Position numbers and translations under genes: made by a program. Below are positions 23,173-32,910 of a DNA stretch of 64,000 nt, piece after piece; position 1 is the stretch's first letter; the number at the start of each line of letters is the position of its first letter. Origin of the DNA: Hyaloperonospora brassicae (Eukaryota; Oomycota; Peronosporomycetes; Peronosporales; Peronosporaceae); NCBI GenBank assembly GCA_947650285.1, contig CANTFL010000730.1:98042-162041 (forward strand), given 5' to 3'. Under the pieces are notes generated by a model. That model was not told the DNA's origin, ran no database searches, and was given only the letters and a program-made list of their open reading frames with translations.

Positions 23173-23258
23173 CGAGACGGACCATCAAAAAATGGTCGGG
23201 GTCAGTAGGGGCGGAGCGCCCTACTGATCCAGCAACCTCAAGAGAATTTGAAATTCTC

Positions 23259-24509
23259 TTGACGAAAGTTGCTCCAGATACACAATCATTGTGTGTCTCT
23301 GCACATGGTGATGACGTTTCTCTCATCACCTTAAAGTTGGAAGCGACAAATGATTTGTCGCTTCGTGCCCTAGTAGACTGTTGGGCGTCGAACAACTTTG
23401 TTCGTCGCCAGTCACTAGAGGGTCGTAGGCTCAAGTTCGTTGAGCGCGACATTTCCCTCACGAGGATGACGGTGCGCCTTGCAACAGGCGCATTGATTAC
23501 CGGTGAGAAACGTGTAGTAGGAATCCACTACACGTTAGAGGGCGAACAGTACGATGATGACTTCATCGTACTGGATCTGGATGACAAATTTGATGTCATC
23601 CTGGGATTACCTTGGCTCAGAAAGTACGAGCCAAGGGTGAGCTGGCAGCATCGGTCCGTGAAGATGCCTGCCACTTGTTCATCATATGGCCATCTGATGA
23701 ATATCTTGGAGCGTCCACAAGCGTGTGGATGTTCTGCGAGTGAGTGCGATGTCCTCACTTGCGGTTCGGTCGTTAGCACGACTGCACAAGATCACGGTGT
23801 AGTTGATCACTCCACTGTGGAGCAAGCTCCCGGCGGCTGTACAGAAGTACAAGCTGCGCCGAAGGTCCACCACTCAAATAAGTCGAGTGGACCGGGACGT
23901 GGATCCATGCCTAGCGGGCAGCATCTTAGACAGAAGAAACCTGTTGCCTCCAAAGGGCAACATGGACATCCTAGGTCGACTGGAGAGTCGACCGTAGAGG
24001 ATCGGTCCTTGACTGTGGTTGAACAGCCACAGTCAGAAGAAGTCGAGGGAATAAGTCCCCACGTACTTGAGGAAGGAATTCCTCAAGAGTCACTTGCTGA
24101 AGGATTAGGCCTTCAGCAACCTGTGGAAAGAAGTTCCCAGGAAGTAACCGAGACGTTGAACGTCTTGGTTATGGATGGGTTAAGCGTAGGCGCTTATACG
24201 CTTGATCTGATTGTGCCTCCAAAGTTAACTTCGGAGATAACTCAGTTGCCAACGCTAGAACCGAAACGGTTCTTGCGTCATCTGCGTAGTGGCAAAGTCA
24301 AGCAGATCTGCATACTCGTCACAGAGGATGAGTATGTGGCCGATATTCGGTCGGCGACAGTATTTGCTGAGAACGAACGAGTTCTCAGCAGCTCATCGAT
24401 GGACGAAAGTGTCCTCGATGAGAAGACTTGGATTGAGCAATACACGTCTCAATCCTGGGAGTCACTTCAGGCAAATATTTTGTATAAGGATTTGATCGAA
24501 TTCAAGTAA
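23259..24509 (+). pseudogene. Family B aspartic protease with long linker, active site altered
   Basis: One open frame of about 416 codons encodes a retropepsin and a long variable linker to RT. The active-site loop reads LVDCWASNNF (DCW at 23376-23384) where the third family copy has LVDCGASNNF. A single G-to-T change therefore replaced the catalytic-loop glycine with tryptophan. The second retropepsin landmark, FDVILGLPWL, is intact at 23590-23620. The linker after residue 170 is rich in Ser, Gln, Glu and His and shows no known domain. The frame is intact but the protease is probably dead. The gene lies downstream of gag in a different frame. Confidence 0.85.
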
Positions 24510-25870
24510 GTGTTTCCTGAATCCGTACCGTGCGAGTTGACTAAGGGCAAAGGCACTCGACACGAGATCGAGCTCAGACCGGGCTCGAAGTATTGTGTCA
24601 TGAAGCAGTGGCCACTGCCTCGTGAATAAGTGCTAGCGATCGACAAGTTCTTTGCCGATCGCTTAGCAGCGGGCCATGTGAGGGAATCAACATCCTCTCA
24701 CAGCTCTCCGGCCTTCTGTGTGCGAAAGTCCAAAGGAGGATGACGGATAGTGCACGCATTCAACAAATTGAATGCTGCAACTGTACCGGCTCAGATGCCG
24801 ATACCGAGGAAGGACGTAATCATAGATATTATGTCAAAGAGTACCATCTTTTCGTCCATGGATCTGATGGATGGATTATATCAGATCCTCATGCGTGAAC
24901 GGGATGTTCCGTTCACGGCAGTGAGTACCCTTAGCGGTATACTGTGGCAGTGGCTAGTGATGCCACAGGGGCTGAGCAATTCCCCTGCAACATTCAACAG
25001 ATGTGTTACAAGTCTGTTGAGACCGGTGCGTGACTTCGCACCGAGTTACTTCGACGATGTGTTCGTCCATAGCCGGGCTATGGACGGAAAGACGGACGTT
25101 GAAGTTCACAGAACTCACGTTCGTCAGATTCTTCAACTTATGCGCAGGCAGAAGTTGTACGCAAACCTCAAGAAGTGCATATTCGCGGCTAGCGAAATAC
25201 CACTTCTTGGGTGCATCGTGGGTAAACACGGCGTACGCCCTGATCCCGAAAAGATCAAGGCGGTCACCGACTGGCCAGTGCCAGTCGATGTCAAGAGACT
25301 AAGGAAGTTCCTTGGCTAGCGGCGTACTTGCACAAGTACTCGCGCAACTACGCCGAGATGACTGTTCATCTTTCTTGCTTGCTCAAGAAAATGTCAAGTG
25401 GTCATGGAACGCTGAGTGCCAGCGTTCCTTTCAAGGTATCAAGTAAAGCTTGATGCAATCGCCGATCTTGGCGATTGCAGATCAGGAAAGACCATTTCAT
25501 GTGGTCTGTGACGCCAGCGATTTTTCAAACGGCTGTGCGTTAATGCATTTCGACACAGATGGCGTGGAGCGCGTCATCTGTTATCAGTCGCGTCAGCTGC
25601 AAGCAGCTGACCGCAATTACTCAATGCATGACAAGGAACTCATTGCCATGAAGTATGCACTGGCTATTTTCCGGGTCTATCTCTTGGGAGATAGGCCTTT
25701 CATCGTCTATACGGACCATGCGTCATGACGCACGGCCGTGAACAGCTCGCAACTCTCGCAAAGAATGGCGAGGTGGCTGTCTTTTTTCGCGGAGTATAAC
25801 TTCTCCGCGGAGTATAAACCAGGACGACTAAACGTCGTCGATGATTCGCTTTCGCGCCGGACGCACAATT
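24510..25870 (+). pseudogene. Family B reverse transcriptase and RNase H, interrupted
   Basis: RT starts near 24510 with weak early blocks broken by a TAA (24627-24629) and a TGA near 24742. It is then open from 24750 to 25319, with KSTIFSSMDLMDGLYQILM (first catalytic Asp), LVMPQGLSNSPATFNR, and YFDDVFVHSR with the catalytic YFDD at 25047-25058, then KLYANLKKCIFAASEIPLLG. A TAG ends this at 25319. After a frameshift the tethered RNase H runs from 25450 to 25728 with VVCDASDFSNGCALM, HDKELIAMKYALAIFRVYLL and YTDHAS, covering its catalytic Asp, Glu and Asp. Residual frames to about 25870 (EYNFSAEYKPGRLN) finish RNase H. Confidence 0.9.
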
Positions 25871-25979
25871 AAACAGTGATAATAAGCCCACTGTTGCGAT
25901 ACTGATAGCCAGTGTCCCGTCGTCAAGTTTACTTGACGACGTACGAAAGGCATACGCGGAAGATAAGGATCTCCTGCGA

Positions 25980-28086
25980 TTGATGGATCATCTGGTGCAT
26001 CCATCCAGTAAATCAATAAGGGATTTACCAGCTTTGTACCGATCCTCATTTGATCGGTATAGTACACGCAACGGAATGCTGTACTATACAGCTGTTGCCG
26101 ACGACACGCCTCGTGTCGTCGTAGCCGCTCATCATGACTTGCGTTTACGCGTGACGTATGAGTGTCACGATGTCCCAACAGGCGGGCATCGTGGTACAGA
26201 AAAGACTTACCTAACGGTAAGTCGTGACTTTTACTGGCCACACCAGTATCAGTTTGTCCGCAAGTACATACGTGCTAGCGAGGTTTGTCAACGGATGAAG
26301 CCTAGTCCTTCATCCCGTGCGCCATTGCAGCCTCTGCCTGTTCCGACAGAGTGCTGGCAGTCCGTTTCAATGGACTTCGTCTTCGGACTTCCCGAAGACG
26401 CTCACAAGAATAATGGTATTCTTGTGTTTGTTGACCGATTCAGCAAGATGGTCCATCTTGTTGCAGTCTCTAAGTCGATCAAGGCTTCAAGGTTGTGCTC
26501 GTGTCTTTCTAGACACGGTCTTTAGACTCCACGGGTTACCCCGTGAACTCGTATCCGACCGTGACCCTCGATTCACGGCGGAATTTTGGCAAACCGTGTT
26601 CCGTTCTCTCGGAACACGATTGAAGATGTCCACTTCTGACCATCCAGAAACAGATGGTCAGACGGAACGTGCGAACCGTGTCCTCGAAGAGATCCTTCGA
26701 GGATACGTCCACTCGTTTCCGAGTTGGAGCGAATTCCTACCCATGGTGGAATTCGCCATCAATAATTCGGTGCATGCTTCAACACAGCACACACCGTTTT
26801 ACGTGAATGGCCTACGCCATCCACGAGTGTCCACCCTTCTAGAGTGTGACTCTTGGATAAGAGGGGGAGGGACTCGCTCGAGCAAAAACCGTTTTGGCTC
26901 TTGCTCATCACGTATCGACGCTAACGTCGTCACGTATGATGCCGATGTCGATCAAGTCGACATCGATGAAAAAGATCGCCTCAATAATAACGATGACGCT
27001 GTTATTGACTCGGATGATGATGACGATGCTGGTATATTCAGCATCGTCAACGATTATGCCAGCGAGGAAGAAGACAACCTCGCTGAAGAAGAGAGCAATC
27101 TCTTAGCAGTGCGCACGAAGCGCACTGAAAGACAAAACAAAGAGTCAGCAGATAACTTCCTGCTGAATCGAGAGGCGGTAGTCCGTTTCGTCCAGGACTC
27201 CATTGCAAATGCGGTGGATTGCCAGAAACGGAATGCAGACAAAAATGGAAGAGCAAATGTTCTTTCATTAAATATAAACGACCTAGTACTACTGTCTGCG
27301 GTAAACTTACCTGGAGATGCAGTCACTAGTGTCGGCAGTAGTAAACTACTGCCGAAGTACATTGGGCCATTTCGAGTGTTGCATCGCAAGGGCAATGAAT
27401 ACACGATCGAATTGCCACGTAAGATGCGCGCGCATCCTACGTTTTACGTGAAGAGGCTCAGGCCTTACTGTCTGTACGAGCCTTCTTCTTCCGATGAAGA
27501 TAGCCCCCACGTTCAAGAACATCCATCAAGTTCTTGCGTTCGCGCTCCAGATGATCCGTCTGGTCGCGCAGATATGATACCTCGGAACTCAACCGAGATG
27601 TCTCGCCTCGAGCTGTCGCCAGCTCGCCTAAAAGGGAGCGTACATCCCGCTCGACCTGAAGCTGCGCTGTGGCATAATCGGCGCGATCCCTCGACCGATC
27701 AGCCTCGCGATCATTGCGGTTCTTCCGCACGGTATCAGTCAAAGCGTAGCGCCGGTCGCGCTCGTGCTTCAAGTCATCGCGCAAATCATCGATTGCGTGA
27801 TCCATCTCGTACGGGTCGAGATGATGAACAGAATTATCTGGAGGAGGTCTTTCCTCCTCCACCACATCCTTTAATGGATGCTCTCGGTGATCAACGCTTT
27901 CTAGTGGAGCGTATCTCGAATCACCGTGACGATTCAGGATCAAGGACGAGCTACCTCGTCCAGTGGCGGGGGTATCCACCTTCTTGGAACAGCTGGGAGC
28001 CCCGCTCCCAGCTGTTGATGGATGTTAAAGATCTCGTTCACCAGTATGATGAGACTCATCCGATAGGCCCTCGGGCCCATCGGTAA
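25980..28086 (+). pseudogene. Family B integrase with GPY/F module and chromodomain, one frameshift
   Basis: The N-terminal part (25980-26525) holds the zinc-binding His pair (HDVPTGGH) and then IRASEVCQRMK, where the first Cys of the C-X2-C pair is Ser (AGC at 26277-26279). The core begins with SVSMDFVFGLPEDAHKNNG (catalytic Asp at 26373-26375). A frameshift near 26480-26520 moves to a second long frame with LVSDRDPRFTAEFW and HPETDGQTERANRVLEE, the remaining Asp and Glu. An unusually acidic insert (about 26930-27090, with SDDDDDAG) precedes the GPY/F module (KLLPKYIGPFRVLHRKG). After a long Ser/Arg/Pro-rich linker comes a chromodomain (27895-28065, with RTSYLVQWRGYPPSWNSWEP). Inserts element DNA, with chromatin targeting via the chromodomain; this copy needs repair to act. 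Confidence 0.9.
27458..27979 (-). CDS. Antisense coiled-coil reading frame within family B pol tail
   Basis: An uninterrupted 173-codon minus-strand frame overlaps the linker between GPY/F and chromodomain. Its second half has strong heptad character and is very charged (LKHERDRRYALTDTVRKNRN, RLSSEVSYLRDQTDHLERER), ending in a basic tail (HRKKKARTDSKA). It may be the C-terminal part of the minus-strand gene upstream, joined by a frameshift, or a mirror of the sense frame favoured by the local inverted repeats. The family A opposite-strand gene also encodes coiled coil, which makes the first reading worth testing. Confidence 0.35.
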   Translation of the reverse strand: MDTPATGRGSSSLILNRHGDSRYAPLESVDHREHPLKDVVEEERPPPDNSVHHLDPYEMDHAIDDLRDDLKHERDRRYALTDTVRKNRNDREADRSRDRADYATAQLQVERDVRSLLGELATARGETSRLSSEVSYLRDQTDHLERERKNLMDVLERGGYLHRKKKARTDSKA

Positions 28087-29061
28087 ACTCGCGCTTTTAA
28101 CGCTTGTAGACGGATTGCAAGTTTGCAATCGCGTCACGCATCTCCTCCGAGATGTGTGCCCTTCCCCAGGGCAAATTAGGGAATACACGTCCCTATGTGC
28201 ACGCTGCGAGTTGTCAACACAACTCGCACAAGGGTCTCCCCATGTGAGGCAAGGAATGCCTGCATCACTCGACAAACAGTGCAACCGGTACCTGGCACCG
28301 GTTGGCGTTCGCTTTTCGAACCTGAGGCGTGTCGCCTCAAGTTTCTTGAGCCACCCTTCTCGTCCAAAGTTCTTAACGATTTAGACGAACGCGTTCCACG
28401 CAGCCAAAAGCGAGGCTTTGTCACGCTTTTGGTTGCTGTTGTACCATCGATGTCTAAGGAAGACATCGAGATAATAGTCTTCTTCAGCGCGAAAGTTCTT
28501 CGCGCTGGGACTCAAGCCGTGAAGCTCAGTCGCTTCGAATTAGGGTATTTGGTGGTGGTGGCTTGTCTCGTGAGACAAGCTATTGATGAGCCGTTCAGGC
28601 AAATGCCACGGCTTCAGATCATCACGCTTCACGGTGGTACCTTTGTTGGTACCACGGTTGTCAGTATGACGATGGGTTGAACCAACGTCAGGTCGCTCGT
28701 GCGAAGGAGCACGAGCTGATTTCGGTGATGAGCAAACATACTCATCATCAGATTCGTCATCACTGCCGAACAGACTGTGTTGCAGCTCACGAGTTCGTTC
28801 GTTAGGCAGTGGCCTTGGCGAACACTGAGGCGTCGCCGGTGAGCGAGACGCCTATGCAGCATTGCCCGAGTCAGACACGTCTGACTCGCTAAAGTAGATG
28901 ACCTCAATGTCGGGGTCATCATGCGCACGCGGTGCTGTATCGCGTGCACCTGCAGCACCACTTGCTGAAGGCGAAGAACGAGCAGCAGACGACGAATCGT
29001 CTGCCGCAGAAGCTGGCACAGGCACAGACTCTGTGTGCCTTGAGTCACCCCGCATAGACAT
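27940..29061 (-). pseudogene. Extra minus-strand gene of family B, between pol and the 3' LTR
   Basis: From ATG 29061, 134 bases inside the 3' LTR, one frame runs opposite to pol for about 1.1 kb with only three stops (28852-28854, 28540-28542, 28381-28383). It encodes a Ser/Ala-rich start with DDPDIEVIYFSESDVSDSGN, an acidic patch (SLFGSDDESDDEYVCSSP), WHLPERLINSLSHET, then EEDYYLDVFLRHRWYNSNQK and LLAAWNAFV. A basic stretch (GREGWLKKLEATRLRFEKRT) and a Cys-containing segment (PCLTWGDPCASCVDNSQR) follow. Composition is protein-like along its length. I do not recognise the family. The acidic SLFG/DLFG-Asp-Ser patch resembles the one in the family A opposite-strand gene. Confidence 0.55.
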
Positions 29062-29094
29062 GTTAACTATGCGAGGTCAGGTTGAGTTATGAGC

Positions 29095-29102
29095 GGAACT
29101 GA
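29095..29102 (-). promoter_or_regulatory. Weak initiator candidate for the minus-strand gene of family B
   Basis: On the minus strand TCAGTTCC fits the oomycete Inr core TCANTYY about 40 bases before the ATG at 29061. Flanking matches to the extended consensus are poor. Confidence 0.2.
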
Positions 29103-29181
29103 CCCAACAAGTGCTCCCTGTCCCAATGGTGGCCAACGGGTGGCCGCCATAATTTTCGATAGTCACACAGTAACTATCAGT

Positions 29182-29194
29182 TAAGGGGGGGTGA
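29182..29194 (+). other. Polypurine tract of family B
   Basis: TAAGGGGGGGTGA directly abuts the right LTR start. A purine run here primes plus-strand DNA synthesis in LTR retrotransposons and confirms that the element's sense strand is plus. Confidence 0.8.
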
Positions 29195-29588
29195 TGTAAC
29201 GGGGCAGCCCGTTACATGGAAGTATCACTTTAAGGAAAGTGACAATAAATAATATGAAGTTGAATATTCTTTGTACAATATCACCGATAATGGTGATATT
29301 GGCGAAGCGACCAAAGGGCCTGCTCATTGGTTGATATATTGATGATATCAACCCACCAATCGCCGCAGGACGCGCGCAATGAGTGGTGACGAGACGTCAC
29401 CATACACTCAGATATATTAACATAATTAAGTCAGGTTAAACAGAGAGACAGTAGCAAAAAGACTTAATTATATTAATATAGCAGTTTTACTTTTTCCTTA
29501 TCCTACGCTTCCTCGTTTGCCTCGTGTACGTCTGTCGGGGCACCCGAAACCCTTGCGTTAAGTTCACGCAAGGGTGTGCCCCGTTACA
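29195..29588 (+). repeat. Family B 3' LTR
   Basis: It starts TGTAACGGGGCAGCCCGTTA and ends GTGCCCCGTTACA, giving 12-13 bp inverted termini. It shares all major stem-loops with the left LTR. The CAATATCACC/GGTGATATTG stem is unchanged (29276-29285 with 29292-29301) while its loop changed from AAAGT to GATAAT. Confidence 0.93.
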
Positions 29589-30556
29589 TTTCTTGTATAA
29601 AACTGCGACTTTTGCTATCACAAAAACAAAACAGTAGACGGTGAAACAAGAAATGCAACATGCACATTCTGGACGTGCCTATGCGCGCAGAAATCGTGCC
29701 AGACACTCGTCTGCAACTAGACAGATGAAAGTTGACTTCTAGATCGCCAACACATCTTCCCGTTTAAGTGCACGTAAACAAGCCTTTCGGCTGGCCAAGG
29801 TGATCGAGGTCCATATATTCTGGAATCATCTGGGCAAGGAGCTAGACTATGCAGAAGAGTGGCACGACCCAGCCATGTATCGGGCTTGTTTGAGGGCACA
29901 ACGCGATTGAGGAACGCTGCTTGATGGTGACATCACTAACGAATGCAGTGTCAAGGAGCAGCAAATATACAAGCCGGAGGCAACTGCGGGCTGTAGTAAA
30001 GTAAGAGTACTCGATAGCCGAAACGAGATTACAAGCAGCACGTTCTGCTATAATTGGCAAAATAAACGAGCCAAATGACATAACAAACCGTCAGCCAAGG
30101 TGACATGCCCCGTGCAACAAAGTGACCGAACACGACGACAGGGTTTACGATCTAGCCTTCGGATAGCCAGAACTCCTGCAGCTTTACCTATTCAGTCGGC
30201 AGATCTTTCTGGGCCTGTCTCTTCGAAGCAACTTGCGAACGTTTCATTTGCTAGTGCGCTAAAAAGTAGGACGTCTTGGCGGCCAGCACCGATGGTGTCT
30301 GGCCTTGCGCGTTTGTTGTGTCCGATACATAAGTGTTCGGGATGCTGACAACTCCGCGATTACCATTTATGTGCCAATTTGTACAACTTAATGATAAAAC
30401 AAAAGTATAGAAGATGAAGCAATGTTATTCAACTCTCTTAGCTCCACATACCTACGAAATCCGAAACGACCAACCCGTATTCTAGCAACTGCCCAGCGAC
30501 TGCAATTACACAGACGGTCAATCGTAGGGCCCCTATGTCCTTGTCTTCCTCACGTT
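29589..30556. other. No gene seen
   Basis: About 970 bases without a supportable gene. Short open frames on both strands overlap each other and lack motifs. It is the 3' flank of the effector-like gene that follows. Confidence 0.4.
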
Positions 30557-31126
30557 TTACTTAGTTGCATGTGTCAAAAAAACCTTGTACTCACTAGCTA
30601 TACTCTTGGCTCTTATTCTGCCATCCAGATCGTCGTCTCTCACCTTACTTCGAGCAATTTTTTCTAACTCTTCCGGCTCGTAACGGTGCTGAGCCAAAAA
30701 AGAGAACAATTTCGCGGTTTTCGTTGCGCTCTCACCCTCCCGGACCCTGTTAACCGCACGCGCTCCATGCGCCCGATTCGAGCTTTCCTTATTCGAAGCG
30801 AGCCAGTTGACAATGCTATTGGAAAGTTGTGGTTCTTTTCCCGCTCTCTGCCCATTGTTTAGCGTGAACTCAGGCAAATGTTCGGCAAGCGTGAGCATCT
30901 CCTCGGCTGCTTCTTGCGCGTTCAGTGGCATTCTTTCTTCGCGATCGGCGATGCTAGGAAAGCGTTCCGCTCGAGCCACGTGTTTGTTCTCAGCTTCCGA
31001 TGGAGTAGGCGAGCCCAGGTCCGAAGCCGTCACATTGGTCGTCATTCCTGCGGCTGGAGCCGATAGGACGCCACGACTTGCAGACACGACGAGCGCGAGG
31101 GCGGGTAGAAGGAATCCCTTGGCCAT
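30557..31126 (-). CDS. Candidate secreted effector-like protein (EER motif, no canonical RXLR)
   Basis: An intact, intronless 189-residue frame. Residues 1-22 form a classical signal peptide (MAKGFLLPALALVVSASRGV, likely cleaved after LSA). A low-complexity linker with NVTASDLGSPTPSEAENKHV follows, then DREER with the EER at residues 63-65, where oomycete host-targeted effectors carry dEER. No RXLR precedes it; the nearest basic stretch is HVARAER at 49-55. The rest is soluble and helical-looking (EAAEEMLTLAEHLPEF, SIVNWLAS, LFSFLAQHRYEPEELEKIA) and ends in a Lys. EER-bearing effectors with degenerate RXLR are known from downy mildews. A well-placed promoter supports expression. It sits alone between repeats, a common location for such genes. 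Function unknown; no clear WY fold can be asserted. Confidence 0.75.
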   Translation of the reverse strand: MAKGFLLPALALVVSASRGVLSAPAAGMTTNVTASDLGSPTPSEAENKHVARAERFPSIADREERMPLNAQEAAEEMLTLAEHLPEFTLNNGQRAGKEPQLSNSIVNWLASNKESSNRAHGARAVNRVREGESATKTAKLFSFLAQHRYEPEELEKIARSKVRDDDLDGRIRAKSIASEYKVFLTHATK

Positions 31127-31199
31127 TCAGACAGACGACTGATCCAGCTGGCAAGGAGTCAGGCAGAAACAACAACGACAAAAGAGACGCGTGCGACTC

Positions 31200-31215
31200 A
31201 AATTCGGAAATGAAC
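31200..31215 (-). promoter_or_regulatory. Oomycete Inr/FPR core promoter of the effector-like gene
   Basis: On the minus strand GTTCATTTCCGAATTT matches the 16-base oomycete core promoter consensus GCTCATTYYNCAWTTT at 14 positions, with the Inr core TCANTYY exact. It lies about 75-90 bases before the ATG, the usual distance. This supports both the gene and the oomycete assignment. Confidence 0.65.
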
Positions 31216-31219
31216 AGAG

Positions 31220-32900
31220 CGATGTGGCTGAAATAGCCGAAGGCGCAGTGGCTGTAAGCCCAAGGCGGTTAATGACTGGAGGTGCGTTGTCCACTGAGCA
31301 AACTTGGCGCAGCCAGGCTTTCTGACGCGAGCGTCTCACTTCGCTAACCAGCTTTTGATCTTCTTGAAACGCGTACAGAACGGGGTCCGGACCAGACAGA
31401 AAGCGCAGCGCGCATCATTTTGTCCCTGGTACGTGCCAAAGAGCAGGTCCAGCGGTTGGTTGGTTGCTAATGCAGTGTCACTTGAGATAGCGATAAAATG
31501 GGCTGGAAAGGGCTCGATTTAGATTTAGAAGGCCTAACGTCTATGTGTTACTTCCGGCTCAATACGACAGCCGCGGTGGGGAAAGCAATAGCAGGTGGAG
31601 CCGGTATTCGACCAGAGCATCGTCAGTTTCGGCTTCCTGCTTTCGGGCCTTTTTGCCGTGAGCATCAGATGCCAGTTCCTCCGTGCTGTGTACATGTGTA
31701 GCCGTGGGATTCTTCGCGTAGAGACCGATCGTTCCTTGCTTGTTCTTCCGGGGTCAGTACGTGTCCAGATGTTAAACTTTAGAGTCTCGTTAAGTGCCAT
31801 TGTTGCAAGGAATGAAGACACTGACGAGGTAGTCCACACGATCTATTTGTTCATGAAGGCTTCGTGTCGTGTTGCTTCTCGCGAGCATGTACGACTGAAG
31901 CAGCAACGAAAGTAGCCTCCACGTTTCAACCACAGTTGTGTCCATTCTGCTTTTTGACTGGTATATTTGCTGGAAAAGGCTATTCGACATTCCGCACGGT
32001 CGCATCTACCACGTGTCAGGGCGTGAACTGAACAGCCATATGCGACTAGTGCTCAGCGTACGTGTTCTTGTGGTGAATGCCACAAGCAAAGGTCACATCT
32101 AGAATTACGTGTCATTGAACTCCGACGAGCAGTTTCATCGATCGTCCTCTGTTGAAAGGCGAGAGGCGGCAGGAAAACGTCGGACCCATTGCTAGCCCAA
32201 CACAAAAAAGAAGTTATGTAAAATTTGACATTCGCAGGGTGTAATCCGGAGTGTTCGATAGCATATGCGGCTATGTCTACGTGTGCCTATGTATGGTACA
32301 TCTGTAAGCCACGCGGAGACACATCACGTGGCTAAACGCTGAGTAGCAATAGTAACGTGATAGTGGTATGCGTGACGCCTTCTGCATCAGAAGTGCTTGC
32401 AAACATACAAGTAAGAAACTCTAGCTTTACTCCTCCTCGCTCGATCAAAGAAACGGCCTCGGTCCTTTCCTTTCATGGTTGTGTTATTCTATCAGTTAGA
32501 CGGCGCGCTCCTCATCTGTTTCATCGATGCCATTGAAATGTCACTATCAACATCAAGGTTGCGTCATCATACAAACCCCGTGGCTACGCTACAGTTGAAC
32601 ACCTTACAATGATCAACTCGTCCTTAGCCGCCAATTTCAATCATCAAAAACAGGATGTGGGATATAGCAAAGATATGAATCAGTGTAGCCTGGAATGGCT
32701 TGCTACAGCGTGTAAGCAATCTCCAGAGTTTGCTGCTCTTACAAGCACACACGACGCCATAAGGTCCAGCGCGAGCCCCTTCCCCTCCCCATCGTAATCC
32801 ACACGTGGTGCCACAACCCGCGATCACTAACATCGTCATTCCTTTCACCAGCCCTCCGGATCGTCTTTTTTCGCATGTCAAATTTTGTATCCTGAGCCCT
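31220..32900. other. No supportable gene
   Basis: Several frames of about 100 codons occur on both strands around 31530-31915, overlapping one another and without recognisable domains or a good initiator. I see nothing else structured here. Confidence 0.3.
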
Positions 32901-32910
32901 TGTCTCATTT

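Larger units (their letters stand above)
21609..29588 (+). mobile_element. Ty3/gypsy chromovirus family B, structurally complete, mutated
   Basis: Two LTRs of 393 and 394 bp flank gag with a CCHC knuckle, protease, RT (YFDD), RNase H, integrase, a GPY/F module and a chromodomain, all on the plus strand. A TAAGGGGGGG tract lies just before the right LTR. The LTRs differ at roughly 40 positions (about 88-90% identity by eye), pointing to an older insertion than family A. The five bases outside each LTR (GTAAC and TTTCT) do not match. A minus-strand gene lies between pol and the right LTR. The whole element is unusually dense in short inverted repeats. Confidence 0.93.

Noticed and set aside
22910..23461. 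183-codon minus-strand frame opposite family B gag/protease
   Set aside because: It is a shadow of the sense frame, helped by the local inverted repeats that make both strands read alike; the sense strand has the zinc knuckle and protease motifs.
28629..29048. 139-codon minus-strand frame in an alternative register of the family B antisense gene
   Set aside because: Leu/Arg/Thr-rich, low-information composition; the overlapping frame from ATG 29061 has the more protein-like sequence.
31534..31915. Overlapping frames of about 100 codons on both strands upstream of the effector-like gene
   Set aside because: Neither has a domain, signal peptide or good initiator, and they exclude each other.
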